Shown here piece by piece: positions 1 to 7,006 of a stretch of 64,000 bases of DNA (positions within the stretch are counted from its first letter, which is position 1; each line of letters starts with the position of its first letter). The notes under the pieces were generated by a model, which worked only from the letters and a program-made list of their open reading frames with translations, searched no databases and was not told the origin of the DNA. Both the position numbers and the translations under genes were made by a program. Source of the DNA: Mesorhizobium helmanticense (lineage in GTDB: Bacteria > Pseudomonadota > Alphaproteobacteria > Rhizobiales > Rhizobiaceae); the NCBI RefSeq assembly GCF_003034915.1, contig NZ_PZJX01000032.1:17318-81317 (forward strand). The letters run 5' to 3'.

Positions 1-470
1 CGACGCCCGCTCCGACCTCGCCTACCGAGACCGCCGCTCCGGCCCCGGCGGAAAAGACGGCTGAAGCTCCGGCTGCGGCAACGCCCGATGCGAAGGCGAC
101 CGATCCCACTCAAACCGCGGCGATCGACAAGTCGACGTTGACCGAGGTTCCGGTGGGCGAAATTCGCGGTGACGACCTGAAGGGCACCACCGTCTACGGC
201 GCCAACGACGCCAGGGTTGGCGAGATCGGCGACGTCGTGCTGGCGCCCGACAGCAAGCCCGACGCGGTGATCGTCGATGTCGGCGGCTTCCTCGGCATGG
301 GTGAGAAGGAGGTGGCGGTCGGCGTGGACAACCTCAAATTCATGACCGACAAGGACGGCAAGAAATACCTCTACACAACCTTCACCAAGGAACAACTTGA
401 GGCCCAGGCTGCCTATGACAAGAACAGCTATGCCGAGAAGCGCGACGAACAGCGGATGATGATGCAATGA
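1..470 (+). CDS. PRC-barrel domain protein, 5' end outside the window
   Basis: The reading frame is open from the left edge, so the start lies upstream. The first ~45 visible codons are rich in Ala, Pro, Thr and Glu and look like a flexible linker. They are followed by a compact domain starting near VPVGEIRGDDLKG and including the segment GEIGDVVLAPDSKPDAVIVDVGGFLG, split by the usual Gly-rich turn of PRC-barrel folds. The C-terminus is charged and ends in a run of Met and Gln. PRC-barrel proteins of this layout in rhizobia are usually exported or membrane-associated and of unknown exact role. A signal peptide, if present, would be upstream of the window. Family confident, function unknown. 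Confidence 0.8.
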   Translation, partial: TPAPTSPTETAAPAPAEKTAEAPAAATPDAKATDPTQTAAIDKSTLTEVPVGEIRGDDLKGTTVYGANDARVGEIGDVVLAPDSKPDAVIVDVGGFLGMGEKEVAVGVDNLKFMTDKDGKKYLYTTFTKEQLEAQAAYDKNSYAEKRDEQRMMMQ

Positions 471-480
471 AGAAGGCAGT

Positions 481-531
481 AGGGCAGTAGGGCAGTAGGG
501 TGGCGTCCTAAACATATTGCCCTACTGCCCT
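481..531. terminator. Long inverted repeat between convergent genes
   Basis: AGGGCAGTAGGGC at 481-493 is a perfect 13-base match to the reverse complement of 519-531. A second partial copy of the left arm follows at 489-500, so AGGGCAGT is tandemly repeated. The right arm contains the stop codon (522-524) of the leftward hydrolase gene. The position between two convergent genes suits a bidirectional terminator, although a clear T-run is lacking. Confidence 0.55.
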
Positions 532-2087
532 AATTCACCGACATATCCAACAACGCCATCCTCCGTCAGTTCCGCCAGCGCAAGCGACTGGTCGAGATGC
601 TCGGCCCGCCAGTCGAGCAGCCGTTCAGCAAACTCCAGCCGAATGGGCAGAAAAGCGGGATCTGCGGCAAGGTTGTTCAACTCGCCTGCGTCATTTTCCA
701 GGTCGAACAGAAGCGGCGGCAGGCCGCCGCCGAAATGCACATATTTGAATTTCTCGGTGCGGATGACGGCGAGGTTGCACTGGCGTGATGCGATGCCGAA
801 ATGGCGTTCGGCCTCGCCTTCGGCAATCGAGCGGAAATCAAACTCCCAATGCGCGGCACCGCGCCAGTCCCGAGGCGCCTCATTGTCGAGGAATGGCTTC
901 AGCGAGCGTCCGTCGAGATGGGGCGGCGGGTGCTCCCCGAGCAGGTCGAGCAGCGTCGGCAGGATGTCCACTGCCTCGGTGAAGCGATCGACGCCGGTGC
1001 CGGCCGCCTTGCCGCGGCGGGGATCGCGGACGATCAGAGGGATGTGGTAACTGCCGTCGAAGAACCCACCCTTGCCCAGCATGAAATGATCGCCCATCAT
1101 CTCGGCATGGTCGGAGGTCAGCACGATGATGGTGTCGTCCCACGCATCCGCAGCCTTGACCGCCTGCCAGATCCTGCCAAGCTGCGCGTCGACTTCCGAG
1201 ACCATGCCGTAATAGAGCGCGCGGATGCGGCGAAAATTTTCGTCGCCCCAGTCACGGACCTCGCCCTCGGCGCCCGGGCGGAACTTGGTGCGCTGCTGCT
1301 GGCCCATATCGTAAGCAAGATAAGGATGGCTTTCCGCCTCGACCTGCCAATTTTCAGCGCGGCGGAAAGCCGGGCCCTCGGCGGGATCGTACATCGTATT
1401 GTAAGGCTCCGGCACGATGAAGGGCGGGTGCGGGCTGATGTAGGAGAGATGCGCGAACCACGGCGCATCGCGCTCCTGCTCGCCAAGCCAGCGGAGGAAT
1501 TCACCAGTGAGGAAAGCCGTGGGCGTCTCGTCCTTCGAATAGACCGGCGGCGCGTCGGTGACGGCGCTGCTGATGCTGCCTGCTTCATTCGCCGGACGAT
1601 GGATGTTGGGAGAGCCGGCGCTGGCATCGACGCCGCGCAGTTTGAGCCAGGATAGCCATGGCTTCTGGTGCTCGGGCAAAAACTGGCGCACGGTGAAGCC
1701 CGGCAGCACGCCTTCATAGCTCCTCAGCCTGGGGTCGCCCGGTGCCAGGGTGCGCGGATCGAGCGCCACGTCGGTGTAGCCGAACAGGGTCGGATCATAG
1801 CCGAGGCCGCGCAAGGACAGCGCGATATTGCCGTGACGGGCGTCAAGCGGCGTGCCGTTGCGGCAAACGCGGTTGTTCATCTGGTAGAGGCCGGTGTAGA
1901 GGCAAGCACGCGCCGGCGAACAGGGTGCGGCCCCGCCATAGTGGCGGCGAAACAGAACGCCCTCGGCGGCCAGCGCGTCGGCATTCGGCGTCCTCACCAC
2001 CTCGTGGCCTGCAGCCGACAGGCAGTCGCCGCGCCACTGGTCGCAACTGATCAGGAGAATGTTCGGGCGTGTGCCTTCCCTGGCCAA
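522..2087 (-). CDS. Phosphonate monoester hydrolase / arylsulfatase-type enzyme
   Basis: Alkaline-phosphatase-superfamily hydrolase of 521 residues. The N-terminal RPNILLISCDQWRGD carries the metal-binding Asp. The motif CSPAR begins at Cys56, the residue converted to formylglycine in this family. Residues further on (TSDHAEMMGDH, then LGKGGFFDGS and the IPLIVRDP stretch) match the metal site and core of rhizobial and Burkholderia phosphonate monoester hydrolases, which also act on sulfate esters and phosphodiesters. It needs a formylglycine-generating enzyme, not seen here. The start chosen is TTG at 2087, preceded by GGAGGATACAGGA. The longer frame to 2180 adds residues unlike the family. 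No signal peptide, so probably cytoplasmic. The true substrate cannot be read from sequence. Confidence 0.88.
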   Translation of the reverse strand: MAREGTRPNILLISCDQWRGDCLSAAGHEVVRTPNADALAAEGVLFRRHYGGAAPCSPARACLYTGLYQMNNRVCRNGTPLDARHGNIALSLRGLGYDPTLFGYTDVALDPRTLAPGDPRLRSYEGVLPGFTVRQFLPEHQKPWLSWLKLRGVDASAGSPNIHRPANEAGSISSAVTDAPPVYSKDETPTAFLTGEFLRWLGEQERDAPWFAHLSYISPHPPFIVPEPYNTMYDPAEGPAFRRAENWQVEAESHPYLAYDMGQQQRTKFRPGAEGEVRDWGDENFRRIRALYYGMVSEVDAQLGRIWQAVKAADAWDDTIIVLTSDHAEMMGDHFMLGKGGFFDGSYHIPLIVRDPRRGKAAGTGVDRFTEAVDILPTLLDLLGEHPPPHLDGRSLKPFLDNEAPRDWRGAAHWEFDFRSIAEGEAERHFGIASRQCNLAVIRTEKFKYVHFGGGLPPLLFDLENDAGELNNLAADPAFLPIRLEFAERLLDWRAEHLDQSLALAELTEDGVVGYVGELGQ

Positions 2088-2173
2088 TCCTGTATCCTCC
2101 TCATACGGTCCACATTGCCGCTCATGGAGCCGAAATTCGAGGGGGAAGCAATCCTCGCCTCTTGGCAAAATGG

Positions 2174-2227
2174 TGAACAAAAATCTTTGTACTGTTCACT
2201 TTTTAAGAACAGTCCATTCTGTGTTCA
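2174..2227. promoter_or_regulatory. Cluster of four TGTTC/GAACA half-sites between divergent genes
   Basis: Half-sites lie at 2176-2180 (GAACA), 2194-2198 (TGTTC), 2208-2212 (GAACA) and 2222-2226 (TGTTC). Their centres are 18, 14 and 14 bases apart. The middle pair forms a perfect 7-base inverted repeat, ACTGTTC at 2192-2198 and GAACAGT at 2208-2214. The cluster sits in the space between the hydrolase (leftward) and the dioxygenase operon (rightward), so it is a likely shared operator. No regulator gene is adjacent, so the protein is unknown. Confidence 0.5.
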
Positions 2228-2311
2228 TGGCCTTTGCCGCTAATGGGTGGATCCTCATATTGGCGTGGAACAGCGGCAAGGGCCGCATAGGGACAAAGGA
2301 AGGAGCAAGAA

Positions 2312-3244
2312 ATGCTCGACCAGATCAAGGGCCTGCATCACGTCACGTCGATGGCCAGGGATGCGCGCCAGAACAATGAATTCTTCACGAAAAAGCTCGG
2401 CCTGCGCCGGGTCAAGAAAACCGTCAATTTCGACGCGCCCGACGTCTATCACCTCTATTATGCCGATGAGGTCGGCACGCCCGGTTCGGTGATGACCTAT
2501 TTCCCGTTTCCCAACATCGGCAAGGGTCGCCACGGCGTCGGCGAGGTCGGCACCACGGTCTATTCAGTGCCCGAGGGCACTCTTGGCTACTGGGAGAAGC
2601 GTCTTGCCGATGAGGGTGTCGCCGGTCTGTCGCGCGACGAGACATTCGGCGAGCAGCGACTCGCCTTCGCTGGTCCCGACGGCGACGGTTTCGCCCTGGT
2701 CGAGGACAAGGCCGATAGGCGCGCGCCGTGGGCAAAGGGCGGCATTCCCTCGGGCGAGGCGATCCGCGGTTTTCACTCGGTGTCGCTCAGATTGCGGGAT
2801 GGCGGGGCCACTGAAGAACTGCTGAAATTCATGGGCTATGAGGAGGTCGACAAGGCTGGCAATGTCAGGCGGCTGGCGGTGAAGAACGGCAACGGCGCCA
2901 ATGTCGTCGACATCGAATCGCTGCCGGGTGCGGGCTTCGCCGATCTCGGCGCCGGCTCGGTCCACCATGTCGCTTTCGCCGTCGAAAACCGTGCCAAGCA
3001 GCTTGAGGTGCGCAAGGCGCTGATGGACACTGGCTACCAGGTGACGCCGGTGATCGATCGCGACTATTTCTGGGCGATCTATTTCCGCACGCCGGGTGGT
3101 GTGCTGTTCGAAGTCGCGACCAACGAACCGGGCTTCGACCGTGATGAAGATACCGCCCATCTCGGCGAGGCGCTGAAGCTGCCGTCGCAGCACCAGCATC
3201 TCAGGCCCTATCTGGAACAGCATTTGCAGAAACTCGAAGACTGA
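2312..3244 (+). CDS. Ring-cleaving dioxygenase, glyoxalase (VOC) family, MhqO-like
   Basis: A 310-residue protein with two vicinal-oxygen-chelate halves. The first begins at GLHHVTSMARD (metal-ligand His). The second has the sets VHHVAFAVE and GGVLFEVATNEPGF, carrying a second His and the Glu ligand. This arrangement is typical of the MhqO/YkcA group, putative hydroquinone- or catechol-cleaving enzymes used in quinone stress. The ATG is preceded by AAGGAAGGAGC. Ten bases downstream begins an MhqD-like hydrolase, the same partnership found in the Bacillus mhq operon, so detoxification of quinone-like electrophiles is the best guess. Cytoplasmic. The natural aromatic substrate is not determinable from sequence. 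Confidence 0.85.
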   Translation: MLDQIKGLHHVTSMARDARQNNEFFTKKLGLRRVKKTVNFDAPDVYHLYYADEVGTPGSVMTYFPFPNIGKGRHGVGEVGTTVYSVPEGTLGYWEKRLADEGVAGLSRDETFGEQRLAFAGPDGDGFALVEDKADRRAPWAKGGIPSGEAIRGFHSVSLRLRDGGATEELLKFMGYEEVDKAGNVRRLAVKNGNGANVVDIESLPGAGFADLGAGSVHHVAFAVENRAKQLEVRKALMDTGYQVTPVIDRDYFWAIYFRTPGGVLFEVATNEPGFDRDEDTAHLGEALKLPSQHQHLRPYLEQHLQKLED

Positions 3245-3254
3245 GGATCAACTC

Positions 3255-3878
3255 GTGAACAAGGATTCCTACATCCACAAGGTGGCGCTCGGTTCGCCGG
3301 GCGGTCCGCTGCTCTTCGTCTTCCATGGCACCGGCGCCGACGAGAGCCAGCTTCTGTCGCTCGGGCGCGATCTGGCGCCGCAGGCGACCATCGTCTCGCC
3401 ACGCGGCGATGTCTCGGAACAAGGTGCGGCGCGCTTCTTCCGCCGCACCGGCGAGGGCGTCTACGACATGGGCGACCTGGCGCGGGCGACCGACAAGGTG
3501 GCCGGTTTCGTCAAGGCGCATGTCGAGGCGGCGAAGCCGTCATCGGTGCTGGGCCTCGGCTATTCCAACGGCGCCAATATACTGGCCTCGGTAATGTTCG
3601 CGGCGCCCGACCTGTTCGATGCCGCGGTGCTGATGCATCCGCTAATCCCGTTCGAGCCTGAGGTGAAGGGAAGCCTTGCCGGCCGCCGCATCCTGGTTAC
3701 CGCAGGCCGGCGCGATCCGATCTGCCCGCCGAACCTGACCTCGCGGCTCGAAGCCTATTTGCGTGCCGATGGCGCCGATGTCACAGTGGAATGGCACGAC
3801 GGCGGCCACGAGGTGCAGTCGAACGAGATCGAGGTGGCGCGGCGGTTCCTGTCCGCAACGCCGGTTGAAGGAGCCTAA
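3255..3878 (+). CDS. Alpha/beta hydrolase, phospholipase/carboxylesterase family (MhqD-like)
   Basis: Small 207-residue alpha/beta hydrolase starting with GTG. The nucleophile motif is GYSNG (Ser104). FVFHGTGADE forms the oxyanion region. Asp in GRRDPICPP and His in GGHEVQ complete the triad. Length and motifs match the carboxylesterase/MhqD group. It sits 10 bases after the dioxygenase gene and 3 bases before the GNAT gene, so the three are one operon. It probably hydrolyses an ester or thioester formed during quinone or electrophile handling; this role is inferred from the partner gene. No signal peptide. Confidence 0.85.
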   Translation: MNKDSYIHKVALGSPGGPLLFVFHGTGADESQLLSLGRDLAPQATIVSPRGDVSEQGAARFFRRTGEGVYDMGDLARATDKVAGFVKAHVEAAKPSSVLGLGYSNGANILASVMFAAPDLFDAAVLMHPLIPFEPEVKGSLAGRRILVTAGRRDPICPPNLTSRLEAYLRADGADVTVEWHDGGHEVQSNEIEVARRFLSATPVEGA

Positions 3879-3881
3879 GCA

Positions 3882-4181
3882 ATGCTTGACCAATTGCCTG
3901 ACATCGAACTGGAGGATCGCGGCTCCAAGGGCCGCTATGTCCTGCGTGGGCCCGGTGGCGCCGAGGCGGAGATGACCTTCACCAAGATCGGCGAGCACCA
4001 GCTCATCATCGACCACACCGAAGTGCCGGATGCGTTTCGCGGGCAGGGGGCGGGGGTCCGTCTCGTCACCCGTGCGGTCGAGGACGCGCGCGCGGCGGGC
4101 AAGAAGATCATCCCGCTCTGTCCGTTCGCCAACGCGCAGTTCCGCCGCCATCCGGAATGGGCCGATGTGCTGAAGCAATAG
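3882..4181 (+). CDS. Short GNAT-family N-acetyltransferase (YjdJ type)
   Basis: A 99-residue protein of the compact GNAT class (PF14542-like). The acetyl-CoA loop is seen as VPDAFRGQGAGVRLV. The C-terminal KIIPLCPFANAQFRRHPEW is the signature of this subfamily. It begins 3 bases after the hydrolase stop and closes the operon. The acceptor is unknown; members are often encoded beside stress or detoxification genes. Cytoplasmic. Confidence 0.85.
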   Translation: MLDQLPDIELEDRGSKGRYVLRGPGGAEAEMTFTKIGEHQLIIDHTEVPDAFRGQGAGVRLVTRAVEDARAAGKKIIPLCPFANAQFRRHPEWADVLKQ

Positions 4182-4185
4182 CAGG

Positions 4186-4223
4186 CGACGCCTGATGTGA
4201 ATGACGACGCGTGATGTGAATGA
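4186..4223. repeat. Two-copy 19-bp tandem repeat
   Basis: Positions 4186-4204 and 4205-4223 are adjacent copies that differ at one base (CGACGCCTGATGTGAATGA versus CGACGCGTGATGTGAATGA). They lie directly after the GNAT stop codon. Replication slippage is the simplest explanation; no function is evident. Confidence 0.7.
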
Positions 4224-4226
4224 TGG

Positions 4227-4259
4227 GGAAGGGCGCACGGCTTTGTCGTACGCCCTTCC
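4227..4259 (+). terminator. Hairpin after the dioxygenase-hydrolase-GNAT operon
   Basis: GGAAGGGCGCACG at 4227-4239 pairs with CGTACGCCCTTCC at 4247-4259 with a single mismatch, leaving a 7-base loop. The following bases are not a clean T-run, so it may terminate weakly or protect the transcript end. The rest of the gap to 4395 shows nothing clear. Confidence 0.5.
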
Positions 4260-4395
4260 AGTTGTTCGGGACCTGCAGTCACAAAAGCATTATCGCCCTG
4301 GCATTTGCACGGATCGCCCGACTTGCCTAAGTAGGTAGCCAGCCCGCCGACGGGCCTACCGCTTCCTGCCGACCAACCAATCGAATGACCCCTTG

Positions 4396-5454
4396 ATGAC
4401 CGAAACCGACCTCGTTCCCGTCTTCGACGGCCACAACGACACGCTGCTCAGGCTCTACCAGTCGAAAGACGCGGATGTCGAAAAGCTCTTCATCGAGGGA
4501 ACGCAAGGTGGCCATATCGACCTGCCGCGCGCGAAAAAGGGTGGATTTGCCGGCGGCATGTTCGCAATCTTCCCGCCGCCGGTCGAGAAGTCGAGGCGCA
4601 GCGCGGTTCCGCCGGCACCCAGCGATAGCGAGCCTCTGCCGCCCGAGGTTCCCCATGCCGATGCGCTTGCTTCCACTGTCGCCATGGCCTCGATCCTGTT
4701 CAGGCTGGAACGTGCCTCGGCGCTCACCGTGTGCCGGAGTGTCGGCGACGTGCGACATGCGATGGCCCAGGGTTCGATCGCGGCCGTGTTCCACATCGAG
4801 GGGGTCGAGGCGATCGACACCGAACTGACCATGCTCGACGTGCTGCACGCCGCCGGCCTGCGCTCGCTCGGTATCGTCTGGAGCCGTCCGAACGCCTTCG
4901 GTCACGGCGTGCCGTTCCGCTTTCCCTCGTCGCCCGACACCGGGCCTGGATTGACCGACGCCGGCAAGGCGCTGGTCAAGGCCTGCAACAAGCTCAAGAT
5001 CATGATCGACCTCTCCCATCTCAACGAAAAAGGCTTTCGCGACGTCGCCGAAATCAGCGACGCACCGCTGGTCGCGACCCATTCCAATGTGCACGCGATC
5101 TGCGGCCATTCGCGCAACCTCACCGAATGGCAGCTCGGCGCGATCCGCGAGTCGGGCGGCATGGTCGGGTTGAACTTCGCCACCGGCTTCCTGCGCGAGG
5201 ACGGCAGGATGAATGCCGACACCAGCCTCGACATCATGGTGCGCCATGTCGATTCACTGCTGCAGGCGCTCGGCGAGGACGGCGTTGGCCTGGGTTCGGA
5301 TTTCGATGGCGCCATGATCCCGGCCCCGATCGGTGACGTTACCGGATTGCCGAAACTTATCGATGCGTTCGCCGCGCGCGGCTTCGGAAGCGCGCTGATC
5401 GAAAAGATCGCCTATCGCAATTGGCTCAACATCCTGGAAAAGACGATCGGGTAA
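4396..5454 (+). CDS. Membrane dipeptidase (peptidase family M19)
   Basis: A 352-residue zinc dipeptidase of the renal dipeptidase family. Zinc ligands are visible: the HxD pair in VFDGHNDTLL, the bridging Glu in FHIEGVE, and two His in ATHSNVHAICGHSRNL. The substrate-site Asp lies in LGSDFDGAMIP. These enzymes cleave dipeptides, including D-amino-acid-containing ones, and some beta-lactams. A TTG directly precedes the ATG at 4396; the ATG is preferred. There is no signal peptide, so the bacterial protein is probably cytoplasmic despite the family name. It stands alone, convergent with the small gene at 5469. Confidence 0.9.
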   Translation: MTETDLVPVFDGHNDTLLRLYQSKDADVEKLFIEGTQGGHIDLPRAKKGGFAGGMFAIFPPPVEKSRRSAVPPAPSDSEPLPPEVPHADALASTVAMASILFRLERASALTVCRSVGDVRHAMAQGSIAAVFHIEGVEAIDTELTMLDVLHAAGLRSLGIVWSRPNAFGHGVPFRFPSSPDTGPGLTDAGKALVKACNKLKIMIDLSHLNEKGFRDVAEISDAPLVATHSNVHAICGHSRNLTEWQLGAIRESGGMVGLNFATGFLREDGRMNADTSLDIMVRHVDSLLQALGEDGVGLGSDFDGAMIPAPIGDVTGLPKLIDAFAARGFGSALIEKIAYRNWLNILEKTIG

Positions 5455-5468
5455 ATTCGCTCGCGTCG

Positions 5469-5729
5469 TTATTTGTAGCCCATCCGCGTCAGCCAGTCCT
5501 GGCCGACGCCGCGATTACGGATGATGGGTAGCGGATCGGTGGAGTCCAGCCGCGCGCAGATGCGATAGGCTTCGAGCGTCTCGGCGCTCATCTCGCCGCG
5601 CTTGTAGAAGAACATCGCCGCGGCATAGCGCGTGCGGCCCGACCATTTTTCACCGAGCGGCGTGTTGACCAGTTCCCACTGCTCGGCCGCTTCCTCGTTG
5701 GCGTCGTGCTTGTCGTGCTCGTCCGTCAT
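5469..5729 (-). CDS. Small conserved protein coupled to the GcvT-like gene
   Basis: An 86-residue acidic protein starting MTDEHDKHDANEEAAEQWE. I do not recognise a named domain. The central part (TRYAAAMFFYKRGEMSAETLEAYRICARLD) looks helical and the end is DWLTRMGYK. Its ATG lies 2 bases after the stop codon of the GcvT-like gene, so translation is probably coupled and the protein belongs to the amine operon. A longer open frame upstream is only an overlap with that gene in another frame. It could be an accessory or assembly factor for one of the oxidoreductases, but that is a guess from position. Confidence 0.75.
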   Translation of the reverse strand: MTDEHDKHDANEEAAEQWELVNTPLGEKWSGRTRYAAAMFFYKRGEMSAETLEAYRICARLDSTDPLPIIRNRGVGQDWLTRMGYK

Positions 5730-5731
5730 GG

Positions 5732-7003
5732 TCAGAAATCCGCTGGTGGATTGGCGGTGCGCCGGTCGAGCTTGATGAAGGGGCGCTGCACCACCTTCGC
5801 CCGTTTCATCAGCTTCTGGTACTGCAACTCGCGCATGGCATAGATCTCGACCCAGAGGTCGTCGACCATCGTATCGCCGAACGGCCGCGCCAGCGAGGCG
5901 ATGGCGATGTTGCGCTTGGCCATCGGCGACCACATGGCGGCGCTGACCAGCCCGACCTCCTGGCTCTTGCGGTGATAGACGATGGCATGTTCGGCCGGGA
6001 TGTTGCCCTCGATCTCCAGCCCGACCAGCACATGCCGCAGCCGATGCTTGGCGCGGGCCTCGAGGATGGCGCGGCGGCCGTTGAAATGACCCTTCTCCAG
6101 GTCGATCATGAAACCGAGCCCGATCTCGTCCGGCATGCGCAAGCGGTCGGGCCGAACCGCGTGCTCGGAGGTGACGAAATCGGCATTGGCAACGATCAGT
6201 CCGGCTTCGAGCCGGGCGCGGTTGAGCGCGGTGTAGCCGATGGCGCGGATGCCGCGCAGTTCGCCCGCCGCCATTAGCCGGTCCCAGAGGCTGAGCGCCT
6301 GCTCAGCCGGCACGAACAGTTCGTAGCCGAGATCGCCGGTGAAACCGGTGCGCGAGATCGTGACCTGGCTGGTTCCCTGGGGGCCGCCATCATGCGGGAA
6401 CTCGGCAAGGTCGAAAATCTTCAACCGTTCGACGCCGGCAAAACCGGCATCGCGCAGCACGGCAAAGGACGTCGGACCCTGCAACGCCAGACCGGCGACG
6501 GCTTCGGTTTCTTCTTCGACGGTGACGTCAAAGCCTATGGCGCTGTCGAGCAGCCAGGGCAGATGCCGCTCCTGCGAGCACAGCCGGAACCGCGTCGGCG
6601 AAAGCCGGAACAGCGTGCCGTCATCGAGCACGAATCCCTCGTCGTCGCACCAGGCGGTATAGTGGACGCGTCCTGCTTTCAGTTTGGTCACGTCGCGCAA
6701 TGTTACGCGGTCGAGGAAGGCCTCGGCGTCCGTTCCCTCGATCCGGTATTTCGTCATCGGCGAGATGTCGAACAAAGCCGCTTGGCTGCGAATGGCGAAA
6801 TATTCGAGCTCCTCATCCCACAGCGAATGCGGAGCGCGATAGCCGGCCCAATTGTACCAGTCATTGGTCCTGGCAAGCGCATCGATGCGCGGCTGGAACG
6901 GCGTGCCGAGCCGCAGCGTGCGGAAATGAGATTGCGCCGCTGTGCGGGCTGGGATGACCGGGCTCCTTGGCGCGCTGGATTGTTTTTCTATCGCCTGTGC
7001 CAT
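5732..7003 (-). CDS. Aminomethyltransferase (GcvT-family) tetrahydrofolate enzyme
   Basis: A 423-residue protein with the GcvT fold: an N-terminal YNWAGYRAP/SQAALFDISPMTKYRI stretch, a central folate-binding part (RTGFTGDLGYELFVP), and a C-terminal barrel (EGNIPAEHAIVYHRKSQEVGLVSAAMWSPMAKRNIAIA). It is longer than glycine-cleavage GcvT, and no gcvH, gcvP or lipoyl genes are nearby. Relatives include dimethylglycine and DMSP demethylases, which pass methyl or methylene groups to tetrahydrofolate. Its placement 3 bases after a FAD oxidoreductase suggests it captures a one-carbon unit from oxidised N-methyl amines. The ATG follows GAAGGGCTAGACC. Cytoplasmic. Confidence 0.85.
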   Translation of the reverse strand: MAQAIEKQSSAPRSPVIPARTAAQSHFRTLRLGTPFQPRIDALARTNDWYNWAGYRAPHSLWDEELEYFAIRSQAALFDISPMTKYRIEGTDAEAFLDRVTLRDVTKLKAGRVHYTAWCDDEGFVLDDGTLFRLSPTRFRLCSQERHLPWLLDSAIGFDVTVEEETEAVAGLALQGPTSFAVLRDAGFAGVERLKIFDLAEFPHDGGPQGTSQVTISRTGFTGDLGYELFVPAEQALSLWDRLMAAGELRGIRAIGYTALNRARLEAGLIVANADFVTSEHAVRPDRLRMPDEIGLGFMIDLEKGHFNGRRAILEARAKHRLRHVLVGLEIEGNIPAEHAIVYHRKSQEVGLVSAAMWSPMAKRNIAIASLARPFGDTMVDDLWVEIYAMRELQYQKLMKRAKVVQRPFIKLDRRTANPPADF

Positions 7004-7006
7004 GGT

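Noticed and set aside
801..1655. Open frame of 284 codons opposite the hydrolase gene
   Set aside because: Antisense shadow of a gene with clear catalytic motifs.
2161..2227. Glucocorticoid-like or LexA-type (GAAC-N-GTTC) SOS box
   Set aside because: The spacings between GAACA and TGTTC do not match an alphaproteobacterial LexA site (GTTC-N7-GTTC direct repeat), so only a generic operator array is claimed.
5732..7003. Glycine cleavage T-protein gcvT
   Set aside because: Longer than gcvT and lacking gcvH and gcvP beside it; operon context points to another demethylation.
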